Origin: Blautia wexlerae DSM 19850
GTDB lineage: Bacteria; Bacillota; Clostridia; Lachnospirales; Lachnospiraceae
DNA length: 64,000 nucleotides
Direction: 5' to 3'
Assembly (NCBI RefSeq): GCF_025148125.1
Contig: NZ_CP102267.1
Coordinates: forward strand, 3,544,501-3,608,500
Part shown: positions 7,276-14,271 of the stretch, piece after piece
How positions within the stretch are numbered: the stretch's first letter is position 1
Layout: the number at the start of each line of letters is the position of its first letter
Notes under the pieces: model-generated
Told to the model about the DNA's origin: nothing
Seen by the model: only the letters and a program-made list of their open reading frames with translations
The model's database searches: none
Position numbers and translations under genes: made by a program

Positions 7276-8136
7276 CTAAATTTGTGACTGCCGGACGTAA
7301 TTGCACAGCGCGGCAAAGTCAACATGGGGATTCTTACTTAAAATCTGTTGCAGGCTTTCCCCGGCCTTTTGATACAGCTTCGGCTTTTTCAGATCATCCA
7401 AGCGGAAGAAGATATTGAGCCGCCTGCCGACAGTAAACAAAAGCCTTTCATCCGGTGGCAGGGTCAGAAAGCGGTCAATCGTAGAGAGCATTTCCTGTTT
7501 CTCTGTTCGCAGATTTCCCCTGACCTCCAGAAGCAGATTGACGATGTGTTCATTCACATAGTAACTGTCCATCTCATGTAGCTGCTGCAAGAATAACTTT
7601 TGCTCTATAACGATTTCTTCCTCCGATTGCAGAGTAAACGAGCCATCCCTGACAAACTCGCCCAGCTTGGACTCTGGCTTAATACCCGTGGCGTGGACAC
7701 GGATAAAATCAGGCTGGATGATGTTCAACGCCTTTGCTGTTTGAGCAGCATTTTCTTCAGACAGCTCCTTGCCGCCGATCCCCAGCAATATGAACTCCGA
7801 CAAGATCATATCCGCATCTTTTGCCATGCAGCCGCTTCGTACAACGGTATCCGCATCAAAACCTTTGTTGATAAGTTTCAGTATCCGATCCGAGCCGGTT
7901 TCCATTCCGCTGTAAAGATGGTTCAGGCCCGCTTGCCGGAGCGCCTTTAGCTCTGCCGGATTTTTCCGAGTGATACTATCAGCGCGGGCATAAGAAGTGA
8001 TGTACTGCATATCGGGAAAGTTTTGATTGATCGCATCCAAAATGCGGAGTACAGGACGAGAGCCACTTTGTTCAGAGCCGATACCAGGGCTTAAATCAGC
8101 CGAATATATGTCACCTCGATGGAATTTTTCAAACAT
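7276..8136 (-). pseudogene. Truncated radical-SAM protein fused to the start of a MazF/PemK-like toxin
   Basis: The 286-residue frame is chimeric. Residues 1-30 (FEKFHRGDIYSADLSPGIGS, then EQSGSRPVL) match the conserved N-terminus of MazF/PemK endoribonuclease toxins. From about residue 31 the sequence becomes the C-terminal two-thirds of a radical-SAM/Elp3-like protein (AGLNHLYSGMETGSDRIL and beyond), with the CxxxCxxC cluster motif missing. A deletion joining two genes in frame is the simplest reading. The toxin lacks most of its fold and the SAM part lacks its iron-sulfur site, so neither activity is expected. The ATG at 8136 keeps a good AGGAGG site. Confidence 0.7.
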
Positions 8137-8169
8137 CACTCTCGCCTCCTTAATATCTTAATACTTAAA

Positions 8170-8219
8170 TAGCCGCACCAGTCTGAAAGAAATCTTCGGA
8201 TAAAAACCTGGTGCGGCTA
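8170..8219 (-). terminator. Hairpin with 12-bp stem, possible terminator of upstream reading frame
   Basis: TAGCCGCACCAG and CTGGTGCGGCTA pair around a 26-base loop. The T-run is poor, so it may serve as an RNA-stabilising structure instead. Confidence 0.35.
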
Positions 8220-8243
8220 CTGTTATTCTGTTCGGATTACTCG

Positions 8244-8549
8244 TCATATTTGCCACGCCCCCTGACGATGGGAACACAACAGGTCTCCGCTGGCGCGGCT
8301 GTCATAACTCCGCAGCATCGTTCGTATCGTGTGCCGCAGGGTTCCCCCCAAGTCTTTGGCGGGCCGTGAGGAAGTATCTTTAAGCCCCCGCGCCCTCATC
8401 GCGCCGGATGTGCCACCATCCGGGTCACAGGGACGTTGATCGCTCCGAAACAGCTTGTCCATCACCTCCTGGCTGCTCCATCTTCGCGGCGTCCTGCACT
8501 CGCTCATGCGCAGGTTATGTACCTGTTCTGCCGTGTATTCAGTTGTCAA
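8244..8549 (-). CDS. Unrecognised GC-rich reading frame, possibly mobile-element derived
   Basis: A 101-codon frame starting at a TTG (TTGACAACTGAATAC). The product is Arg-rich and hydrophilic, with no fold I recognise. The DNA is markedly more GC-rich than its surroundings, and it stops just short of the IS110 element, whose insertion may have cut it off from its promoter. It could be a true small element gene or a structured non-coding segment read by chance. No ribosome site of quality is visible. Confidence 0.3.
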   Translation of the reverse strand: MTTEYTAEQVHNLRMSECRTPRRWSSQEVMDKLFRSDQRPCDPDGGTSGAMRARGLKDTSSRPAKDLGGTLRHTIRTMLRSYDSRASGDLLCSHRQGAWQI

Positions 8550-8814
8550 CGAATCATGAAAGCTTATCTCAGCCTATAATGAAAATAGGATACTGACTCC
8601 ACTACTTTTTTCACTTCTCTTTTTGCCTTACAATAGTCTTAGGCAGGATTAAGTTTGATTGCACCTTGGAGGATTTGCACCCCGTTTGTCAACGTAAATG
8701 ATTTGCCCTTGAGCACAGCATATTGTCGCACCTTTTATGAATAGCACGAGTAGCAAAGTCCGTATTATCTCGGGCAAATCTCCTGCCAATTCTATAGTAA
8801 AGGAGTTGTTCTGT
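8550..8814 (+). other. 5' non-coding part of IS110 element, possible bridge-RNA region
   Basis: About 265 bp without a gene precede the transposase. In IS110-group elements the bridge (seek) RNA that guides target choice is encoded in this position. I can see no exact element end. The identity of the RNA is inference from family knowledge. Confidence 0.35.
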
Positions 8815-10053
8815 ATGAAAGACCTTCTGGAAATTTCCTGTGGACTGGATGTCCACAAAGAAAAAATTGTTGCATGTATCCTGACTGGTCCTCTGGGCAA
8901 GCCAACCCGTTCTGAAATCCGTGAGTTTTCTACATTGATTCCGGATATGATAGCATTACGGAATTGGATCGTTTCTAAAAACTGCCATCATGTAGCTATG
9001 GAAAGCACCGGTATCTATTGGATGCCGATTTATGAAATACTGGAGGATGCTTTCTCTGGTGACATTACCCTGCTTGTTGTAAATGCACGCCATATGAAAA
9101 ATGTTCCTGGCAAAAAGACCGATATGCGGGATTCCGAATGGATTTCCACCTTGCTTCGCGCCGGACTTTTGAACGGAAGTTTTATTCCCGAAAAAAGGAT
9201 TCGGGAATTCCGCGATCTAAATCGTTACCGTAAGAGTGTCATCCGCGATATTACGTCACAGAAGAACAGGATTGAGAAATTTTTACAAAGTTCCGGCTTC
9301 CGTCTATCATCCTTTATTTCTGATATTTTTGGCGCTTCGGGTAGAAACATCATTCTGCATTTAGTTGAACATGGGCAGATTGATAAAACTGCTTTAGATT
9401 CTTGTCTCAAAACCAAGACCAGAAACCGTATTGATGAAATTCTCATGTCCGTGAACGGAACACTGTCAGAACACCAAAAGGCATTTTTAAGGATTCTCAT
9501 GACTCATTATGATTCTTTAAAGAAACATCTTGCTGAAATTGAAACGAGTCTCGAGGAAGATATGGCTCCATTTGCCCTGCAGGTTGAGCAGTTGAATAGC
9601 ATCTATGGAATAAGCACAACTGCTTCCTGTGCAATTATTGCTGAAATCGGTATTGATATGAAGCCGTTTAAAACTGCGGAACACATCTGCTCATGGGCCG
9701 GTTTGTGCCCAGGTAATAACGAAAGTGCTGGAAAACGAAAAAGCACCTCTGTCACAAAAGGCAATCCTTACATAAAAAGTATGCTCTGCGAAATTGCCTG
9801 GGTGATTGCAGGGAAACGCAACACTTATCTTTCGGCATGGTACTGGAGAATCAAACAGAAAAAAGGAGCCAAAAAAGCGATTGTCGCACTTGCCCGAAAA
9901 CTTCTTGTCATCATCTACACAATGTTAAAACAAGGAACTCTATTTGACGAATCCTGTTTTGAAACAAGACGTAAGCACTGTGAACAAAAACAGCTTTCTC
10001 GTTATATACGGGAATTGGAAAAACATGGTTATCATGTGGAAGCTCAAAGCTAG
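8815..10053 (+). CDS. IS110-family transposase (DEDD recombinase)
   Basis: A 412-residue intact transposase. The N-terminal RuvC-like DEDD domain shows GLDVHKEKIVACIL, the glutamate in AMESTGIYW, and TDMRDSEWI. A coiled linker follows, and then the C-terminal transposase_20 domain with IYGISTTASCAIIAEIG and SWAGLCPGNNES, including the likely catalytic serine. The start at 8815 has AAGGAG nine bases upstream. No inverted repeats are expected for this family. It lies in the gap between the GC-rich frame at 8244 and the first sigma-like module. Confidence 0.92.
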   Translation: MKDLLEISCGLDVHKEKIVACILTGPLGKPTRSEIREFSTLIPDMIALRNWIVSKNCHHVAMESTGIYWMPIYEILEDAFSGDITLLVVNARHMKNVPGKKTDMRDSEWISTLLRAGLLNGSFIPEKRIREFRDLNRYRKSVIRDITSQKNRIEKFLQSSGFRLSSFISDIFGASGRNIILHLVEHGQIDKTALDSCLKTKTRNRIDEILMSVNGTLSEHQKAFLRILMTHYDSLKKHLAEIETSLEEDMAPFALQVEQLNSIYGISTTASCAIIAEIGIDMKPFKTAEHICSWAGLCPGNNESAGKRKSTSVTKGNPYIKSMLCEIAWVIAGKRNTYLSAWYWRIKQKKGAKKAIVALARKLLVIIYTMLKQGTLFDESCFETRRKHCEQKQLSRYIRELEKHGYHVEAQS

Positions 10054-10271
10054 CCTTTCTTAAATACGATCAATCTCTCACTACAGGCAGCCAATACTGT
10101 GACTGCTTTATAGTGATGCTTTCATAATTGTTGAAAACATTTGTTGTCAAGGTTCAGTTTTTGGCTACGAGTTTTATTTTCGTAGCAATGTACTGATGAA
10201 GGAGGAAAACTTGTCCTTCTTATTAACACTGACAAAAAAGGCAAAAAACAGGCGCATCAAATGAAATTTTA
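10054..10271. other. Gene-free stretch holding the IS110 right end
   Basis: The tail of the insertion element must lie here, but I cannot place its border. No open frame with a ribosome site is seen. Confidence 0.4.
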
Positions 10272-10685
10272 TCAAAAATATTTTACAAGCTGCTTTAATC
10301 CACGGCGGATACTGTCTCGGACACGGCTTGGGTCTACACCTTCTACTTCGGCAATTTCATTTACCGTCATTCCCAGATAGTATCGGGCATAAATTCGCTT
10401 TGCCTGTTTCTCCGGCAGCTTCATCACAGCGGCATAGACCTGCTCCTGAAACTGTTTTTCCTCCAGAAGCATCTCCGGCGTTTGCGGCTTCAACAGCACT
10501 GCATTTTCAATGCCATTCTCGCAATCCAGAGAATACTGGGCCTTGTAGCGATACATCTTTCGCTCATACGCAGCCTCCGCACGTTCAGCTGCTCGAATAG
10601 TTTCCATTACTTCCTCTGTCACATCTATAAAAAAGTCTGTTGGATAAACATCAGGATAAAGTTCCCGAAGGTTAATTTTCTTCAT
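10272..10685 (-). CDS. Sigma-70 region-4-like regulator, module copy 1
   Basis: A 137-residue protein starting MKKINLRELYPDVYP after GGAGGTACATA. The C-terminal 55 residues form a sigma-70 region 4 type helix-turn-helix (LPEKQAKRIYARYYLGMTVN, EIAEVEGVDPSRVRDSIRRG); region 2 is missing, so it is not a complete sigma factor. Small proteins of this type accompany accessory genes in Tn916/Tn1549-like elements. It is the first of three collinear copies (see 13422 and 19623), each downstream of a cargo block. Its leader has the same hairpins as the others, but the leader ORF is broken. Confidence 0.85.
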   Translation of the reverse strand: MKKINLRELYPDVYPTDFFIDVTEEVMETIRAAERAEAAYERKMYRYKAQYSLDCENGIENAVLLKPQTPEMLLEEKQFQEQVYAAVMKLPEKQAKRIYARYYLGMTVNEIAEVEGVDPSRVRDSIRRGLKQLVKYF

Positions 10686-10691
10686 TATGTA

Positions 10692-10737
10692 CCTCCATTT
10701 CGATTCACGGGTGATTGACGGGTGAATCGAATGGAGG
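10692..10737 (-). promoter_or_regulatory. Ribosome-site-sequestering hairpin before sigma-like gene, copy 1
   Basis: CCTCCAT plus TCGATTCAC upstream pairs with GTGAATCGA plus ATGGAGG (one bulged A), burying the GGAGG ribosome site of the gene in a stem of about 16 bp with a 13-base loop. Confidence 0.65.
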
Positions 10738-10786
10738 CGGGGACCGACACCGGCAGACAACCGGATCATCTCCGAAAAAAAAGCAA

Positions 10787-10822
10787 CAAAAAACGCCAGA
10801 TTTCCGTAATGGAAAACTGGCG
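10787..10822 (-). terminator. Leader terminator (attenuator), module copy 1
   Basis: CGCCAGTTTTCC and GGAAATCTGGCG form a stem with one mismatch, followed on the minus strand by TTTTTTG. It corresponds base for base in position to 13944 and 20145. Confidence 0.65.
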
Positions 10823-10850
10823 CACCAAGAACAGCCACGATTGTACTTAA

Positions 10851-10958
10851 TTACACGGAACGATAATGCCGATGCAATGCAAAACTTACCCGGAGGAGGA
10901 ACTATACTTTTTTTAGCTGGTGCAGGATATTAGAACTACGAAAAAGTAAAATGGACAT
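10851..10958 (-). pseudogene. Leader ORF of module copy 1, broken by an in-frame stop
   Basis: The frame has the same 36-codon span as the intact copies, starting MSILLFRSSNILHQLKKV, but codon 19 is TAG where the others have TTG. Later codons still match (LLR, RHYRS). The product is therefore 18 residues at most. Confidence 0.55.
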
Positions 10959-10981
10959 GGCGGCATCCTCCTGTTACCGCC
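10959..10981 (-). promoter_or_regulatory. Hairpin presenting AGGAGG in its loop, module copy 1
   Basis: GGCGGTA and TGCCGCC pair (one G-U) around ACAGGAGGA; the stem ends exactly at the leader ATG. Confidence 0.6.
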
Positions 10982-11031
10982 GTACCAGATTTCAATGTAT
11001 AGAATCATTTTTGTGTCTTAAACGCAATGAA

Positions 11032-11061
11032 GCGGCGGTCTTGATTTCTCAAAACCGCCGC
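11032..11061 (-). terminator. Hairpin downstream of the ABC-F gene
   Basis: GCGGCGGTTTTGA and TCAAGACCGCCGC pair around four bases. The T-run is weak here compared with the matching hairpins at 14174 and 20367. A second hairpin with an A-rich loop (ACGG...CCGT) precedes it at about 11094-11133. Confidence 0.5.
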
Positions 11062-11160
11062 AGAACATGTGGAATAAGCGCACAAAACCAACCTACCCGG
11101 CAACGGTTTTTTTCTTTCCCCGTCGGGGGTAGGCACATATACTATACTTAATTCTATTTT

Positions 11161-12690
11161 CTATTTCTCGACACTAATAACTCTCTGTGCCCACTCACGA
11201 TAAAATGCTTCTTCATGTGATACGAGCAATACAGTACCCGCAAAATCCATAAGAGCTGATTTCAATGCTTCCTTTGCCTGAACATCCAGATGATTTGTGG
11301 GTTCGTCCATAATTAGAAAATTGCAGGGAATCAGTGTTAGCAAACACATTTTTACTTTCGCCTGCTCACCTCCACTTAATGTTCCAATCGCTTGCATTGC
11401 GTGCTTACTGGAAATTCCACACCGGACTAAATGTTTGCGAACATCTTTTATGACCATATCAGGATGGACATTGGAAACAATTTGAATTGGTGTCTGTTCA
11501 GGTTCGTCCCATATTAAGTCCTGCTCAAAATATCCAAGGGTAACTTGATCGGAAAATTTGAAATGACCTTGCATGGACGGGATTTGTCCAATTAATGTCT
11601 TGAGCAAAGTAGATTTCCCAATTCCATTAAAGCCAGTGATAACAACTTTTTGCCCGCCTTTTATGCTAAAATCAATATCTGATAAAACTGGATAGTGATA
11701 ACCAACTGCCAGATGTTTGACCAGCAGATGCTCCGTATTTGTCAGCGGTAAAACAGGAAAATGAAAATGAGGAATAATCTCTTTCTGTTCCAAAGCCTCC
11801 ATTTTATCCATTCGATCAAGCTGTTTTTGTCGCCCTCTCGCCATTTTTGCTTTTCGTCCAGCAATATTTTTCCTAATAAACTCCTCTGTTTTTTTGATCT
11901 CCTTTTGTTGCGCTGAGTATTGACGAATGTAATCTTCCCGCAACAGTGTCTTTTTTCGCAGAAATTCAGAATAAGTGCCATAATACTTTGTTATTGTGTC
12001 ATTATCTATATCGCAGATACGATTTGCGATTTTATCCAAAAAGTCAAAATCATGGGAAACAACTAAAAAAGCATTTTCCAAAGAGGATAGGTATTCCGCC
12101 AGCCATGCAACATGATCTTTATCAAGAAAATTTGTCGGCTCATCTAATAGCAATACATCTGGTTTTTCAAGCAGTAGCTTTGCCAAAATCACTTTTGCTC
12201 GCTGGCCGCCACTCATTTCAATGATAGGGCGGTCAAGACCAATCGCAAGCAGCCCCAGCCCATTTGCAACGCGCTCGATCGCAGTATCAATGGAATAGAA
12301 GTCATGTGTTTCAAGCTGCTCTTGATAATAGGCAGCAAGTTCCAGATTTTTCATATCTCCATCGGCGGCCTTTTCATATAGCTGCATAACTTGTGTTTCT
12401 ATTTCAAACAGCTTTGCAAAGGCTGATTTCAAAAACTCTTTCATGGTAAGCGTATGGTCGATTTCTGCATACTGGTCCAAATAGCCAATCGTAATATTTG
12501 GCTGCCAGATAACCCGTCCGCTATCAGGTATGATCTGCTCTGTACAAATTTTAATCAGGGTACTTTTGCCGGTTCCGTTTTGTCCCACAATCCCGATGTG
12601 TTCCCTTTTATTCAGTGTGAATCCTGCATTTTTGTAAAGCAAGTTTTCACCAAAAGAATGTGTTAATCCTGTAATTTCTAATAAACTCAT
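11161..12690 (-). CDS. ABC-F subfamily ATPase, probable antibiotic ribosome-protection protein
   Basis: A 509-residue soluble protein of two ABC cassettes with no membrane segment. Cassette 1 has GQNGTGKST, signature MSGGQRAK and LLLDEPTNFLD; cassette 2 has GFNGIGKST, LSGGEQAK and LIMDEPTNHLD. Between them lies the charged helical linker (GRKAKMARGRQKQLDRM) that ABC-F proteins insert toward the peptidyl-transferase centre. Such proteins displace macrolides, lincosamides, streptogramins, pleuromutilins or phenicols; the drug class cannot be read here. The start at 12690 follows AAAGGG. A drug-responsive type leader with a 29-residue peptide and two terminators precedes it, which supports a resistance role over a housekeeping one. 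Confidence 0.88.
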   Translation of the reverse strand: MSLLEITGLTHSFGENLLYKNAGFTLNKREHIGIVGQNGTGKSTLIKICTEQIIPDSGRVIWQPNITIGYLDQYAEIDHTLTMKEFLKSAFAKLFEIETQVMQLYEKAADGDMKNLELAAYYQEQLETHDFYSIDTAIERVANGLGLLAIGLDRPIIEMSGGQRAKVILAKLLLEKPDVLLLDEPTNFLDKDHVAWLAEYLSSLENAFLVVSHDFDFLDKIANRICDIDNDTITKYYGTYSEFLRKKTLLREDYIRQYSAQQKEIKKTEEFIRKNIAGRKAKMARGRQKQLDRMDKMEALEQKEIIPHFHFPVLPLTNTEHLLVKHLAVGYHYPVLSDIDFSIKGGQKVVITGFNGIGKSTLLKTLIGQIPSMQGHFKFSDQVTLGYFEQDLIWDEPEQTPIQIVSNVHPDMVIKDVRKHLVRCGISSKHAMQAIGTLSGGEQAKVKMCLLTLIPCNFLIMDEPTNHLDVQAKEALKSALMDFAGTVLLVSHEEAFYREWAQRVISVEK

Positions 12691-12717
12691 TTTCAAAAAC
12701 CCTTTCTTATGTATTCT

Positions 12718-12773
12718 GAAAAAAGAAAAAGGCAGAAAGCAAAGATACACAACGGTATCTGCCTTCTGCCTTT
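12718..12773 (-). terminator. Second leader terminator ahead of the ABC-F gene
   Basis: AAAGGCAGAA and TTCTGCCTTT form the outer stem, followed on the minus strand by TTTCTTTTTT, about 30 bp before the start codon. Confidence 0.6.
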
Positions 12774-12786
12774 GACATAGTAACGC

Positions 12787-12824
12787 AAAAACAAAAGGCT
12801 ATGGACAAAACATTGCCCATAGCC
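12787..12824 (-). terminator. First leader terminator ahead of the ABC-F gene
   Basis: GGCTATGG and CCATAGCC pair around 12 bases and are followed by TTTTGTTTTT. Upstream arms (GGGAAGCCAA with TTGGCTTTCC, and CCGATGAAA with TTTCATCGG) offer alternative pairings. Confidence 0.65.
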
Positions 12825-12912
12825 TCGTACACATTATAATTGCACGGAAAGCCAACACCCTAAAACGGGTACACTACTCCCTTGGCTTCCCGATGAAATC
12901 TAAATGCGCTTT

Positions 12913-13002
12913 TTATACGCTATACTCTGCACAATGTTTCATCGGAATGGATTGTACAGAGCTGATTTTCTTTTTACGCTGATCTGTTAAATGAAAGTTC
13001 AT
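12913..13002 (-). CDS. Leader peptide of the ABC-F gene (29 residues)
   Basis: A short frame, MNFHLTDQRKKKISSVQSIP followed by MKHCAEYSV, begins after AAAGGGGAGC. It overlaps one arm of a leader hairpin, as in inducible erm, msr and vga-type attenuators, where a drug-stalled ribosome changes the fold and lets transcription continue. Position, ribosome site and downstream terminators are seen; induction by stalling is inferred. Confidence 0.6.
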   Translation of the reverse strand: MNFHLTDQRKKKISSVQSIPMKHCAEYSV

Positions 13003-13035
13003 ATCTTGCTCCCCTTTGGAGATATATTTTTATAT

Positions 13036-13064
13036 AGAATAGCACAAACATTCTTCTTTGTCAA
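13036..13064 (-). promoter_or_regulatory. Strong promoter of the ABC-F leader transcript
   Basis: TTGACA, 17 bp, TATTCT on the minus strand, about 34 bp before the leader peptide start. Confidence 0.75.
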
Positions 13065-13198
13065 TTTTATGAAATAATATATCATGTAATATCAAATCAT
13101 ATTACATTCTCATAATCCAACCCGAAATGTACAATGATATAGGGTGATATGAGAATGAACCAAGATGAAAGAAGGTTTGACTTTCATGGGCTCGGGCT

Positions 13199-13309
13199 CG
13201 CTTTGAAACAGGCCAGAGAGGAAAAGTGATTTTGGCAAAGCTACTGCTTGAAAAACCAGATGTATTGCTATTAGATGAGCCGACAAATTTTCTTGATAAA
13301 GATCATGTT
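13199..13309 (+). pseudogene. Inverted fragment of an ABC-F gene
   Basis: Positions 13222-13309 are an exact 88-bp reverse complement of 12109-12196 inside the ABC-F gene. They encode the first-cassette Walker B region (LLLDEPTNFLDKDH) on the opposite strand. A further dozen bases on the left match with two changes. No other part of the gene is present. It marks a past inversion or recombination next to module copy 2. Confidence 0.75.
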
Positions 13310-13364
13310 TCTTCACTCAAAGATAGCTTTACAAAATACACCTCTAAGGCTACTACAATAGGTA

Positions 13365-13407
13365 GGGCGCAAGGTCTTATGCAGAAGCACTTTGAGACCT
13401 TGCGTCC
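13365..13407 (-). terminator. Hairpin downstream of sigma-like gene, copy 2
   Basis: GGGCGCAAGGTCT and AGACCTTGCGTCC pair (one mismatch) around 17 bases; a related hairpin follows copy 3 at 19565. The T-run is weak. Confidence 0.45.
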
Positions 13408-13421
13408 TCTGTTATTCTACC

Positions 13422-13835
13422 CTAAAAATACTTTGCCAGCTGCTTCAGACCACGCCGGATACTGTCACGGATACGGCTTGGATCTACACCTTCTACTTCG
13501 GCAATTTCATTTACCGTCATTCCCAGATAGTATCGGGCATAGATCCGCTTGGCCTGCTTCTCCGGCAGAGCCATCACTGCGGCATAAAGCTTCTCCCGCA
13601 GCTGCTTTTCCTCCAGAAGCATTTCCGGTGTCTGGGGCTTCGTCAGAATCGCATTTTCAATGCCATTGTCACAGTCCAAGGAGTAATGCGCTTTATAGCG
13701 ATACATCCTCCGGTCATAGGCAGCTTCTGCACGCTCGGCAGCTCGGATCGTCTCCAGCACATCTTCGGTTACTTCTACAAAGTGATCGTTTTTGTAAACA
13801 TCGGGATATAAGTCCTTAAGATTGACTTTCTTCAT
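13422..13835 (-). CDS. Sigma-70 region-4-like regulator, module copy 2
   Basis: A 137-residue protein, MKKVNLKDLYPDVYKNDHFV onward, with GGAGGTACATA before the ATG. The middle (ETIRAAERAEAAYDRRMYRY) is helical and charged. The end is the region-4 type helix-turn-helix LGMTVNEIAEVEGVDPSRIR. It lacks the core-binding region 2, so it may act as a DNA-binding activator or need a partner. It is collinear without gaps with copies 1 and 3 and lies downstream of the permease gene at 14272, from which it is separated by terminators and the leader ORF. Confidence 0.85.
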   Translation of the reverse strand: MKKVNLKDLYPDVYKNDHFVEVTEDVLETIRAAERAEAAYDRRMYRYKAHYSLDCDNGIENAILTKPQTPEMLLEEKQLREKLYAAVMALPEKQAKRIYARYYLGMTVNEIAEVEGVDPSRIRDSIRRGLKQLAKYF

Positions 13836-13841
13836 TATGTA

Positions 13842-13887
13842 CCTCCATTTCGATTCACGGGCGATTGACGAGTGAATCGAAAGGAGG
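13842..13887 (-). promoter_or_regulatory. Ribosome-site-sequestering hairpin before sigma-like gene, copy 2
   Basis: CCTCC and TTTCGATTCAC upstream pair with GTGAATCGAAA and GGAGG downstream, with a single bulged base and a 13-base loop. The AGG-rich ribosome site is fully paired. Confidence 0.7.
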
Positions 13888-13934
13888 CGGAGATCGGCAT
13901 CGACATACTTCGGGAGCTTTCCCGAAAAATCGAC

Positions 13935-13971
13935 AATAAAAAGCGCCAGCTCCCCGCAATGGGAAACTGGC
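13935..13971 (-). terminator. Leader terminator (attenuator), module copy 2
   Basis: GCCAGTTTCCC and GGGGAGCTGGC form an 11-bp stem with two G-U pairs, followed by GCTTTTTATT. It begins 29 bp after the leader ORF stop and ends about 100 bp before the sigma-like gene. Confidence 0.75.
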
Positions 13972-14000
13972 ACAGCAAAAATGACTATGATTCTTCTGTT

Positions 14001-14108
14001 TTAGTTGGAATGATAATGCCGATAGGTAGTCATATCTCCCCGGAGGAGGAGCAAGGATTTTTTTAATTGGTGTAGCTCATGGCTATTGTGAATGACGAAA
14101 ATTGACAT
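14001..14108 (-). CDS. Hidden 35-residue leader ORF, module copy 2
   Basis: MSIFVIHNSHELHQLKK, then SLLLLRGDMTTYRHYHSN, begins eight bases after AGGAGG. Copy 3 (20202) encodes nearly the same peptide, with synonymous changes at two leucine codons and three amino-acid changes, a pattern of coding constraint. The peptide has no family I recognise. CTCCTCCTCC inside the frame is complementary to the ribosome site of its own start. It may be a regulatory leader peptide or a tiny functional protein. Confidence 0.6.
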   Translation of the reverse strand: MSIFVIHNSHELHQLKKSLLLLRGDMTTYRHYHSN

Positions 14109-14132
14109 GGCGGTATCCTCCTATATACCGCC
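14109..14132 (-). promoter_or_regulatory. Hairpin presenting AGGAGG in its loop, module copy 2
   Basis: GGCGGTAT and ATACCGCC make a perfect 8-bp stem around ATAGGAGG, ending exactly at the leader ATG. The ribosome site sits in the loop, so initiation should depend on this fold. Confidence 0.7.
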
Positions 14133-14163
14133 CTCCTGATTGCATAAGCATCGGTCCGAAAAG

Positions 14164-14202
14164 CAAAAAGAAACGGCGGCTCTGATTTTCTCAAAGCCGC
14201 CG
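14164..14202 (-). terminator. Terminator of the 14272-15902 operon
   Basis: CGGCGGCTTTGA and TCAGAGCCGCCG pair around five bases, followed by TTTCTTTTT. A second hairpin with an A-rich loop (GACGGC...GCCGTC) lies just upstream at about 14232-14263. Confidence 0.75.
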
Positions 14203-14271
14203 CTTCATAGGCGCGTGGAAATGTGTCTGCTGTACGACGGCTTTTTTTCTTTTGCCGTCGTCCGGCAGGAT

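Larger units (their letters stand above)
13361..14202. repeat. Long direct repeat, unit A (partner 19562-20401)
   Basis: This unit and 19562-20401 share the sigma-like gene, its leader and flanking hairpins at a constant offset of 6201 bp across more than 680 bp. They bracket the 5.3-kb two-component/ABC transporter cargo. A third, more diverged unit lies 3150 bp to the left (10272-10981). Confidence 0.8.

Noticed and set aside
13110..13316. 68-codon frame on the minus strand over the inverted ABC-F fragment
   Set aside because: It is the antisense of the displaced ABC-F piece, with no ribosome site.
14050..14066. A-rich run (TTA AAA AAA) inside the leader ORF as a programmed frameshift site
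   Set aside because: The downstream frames stop at once or differ among copies, and the zero frame is the conserved one.
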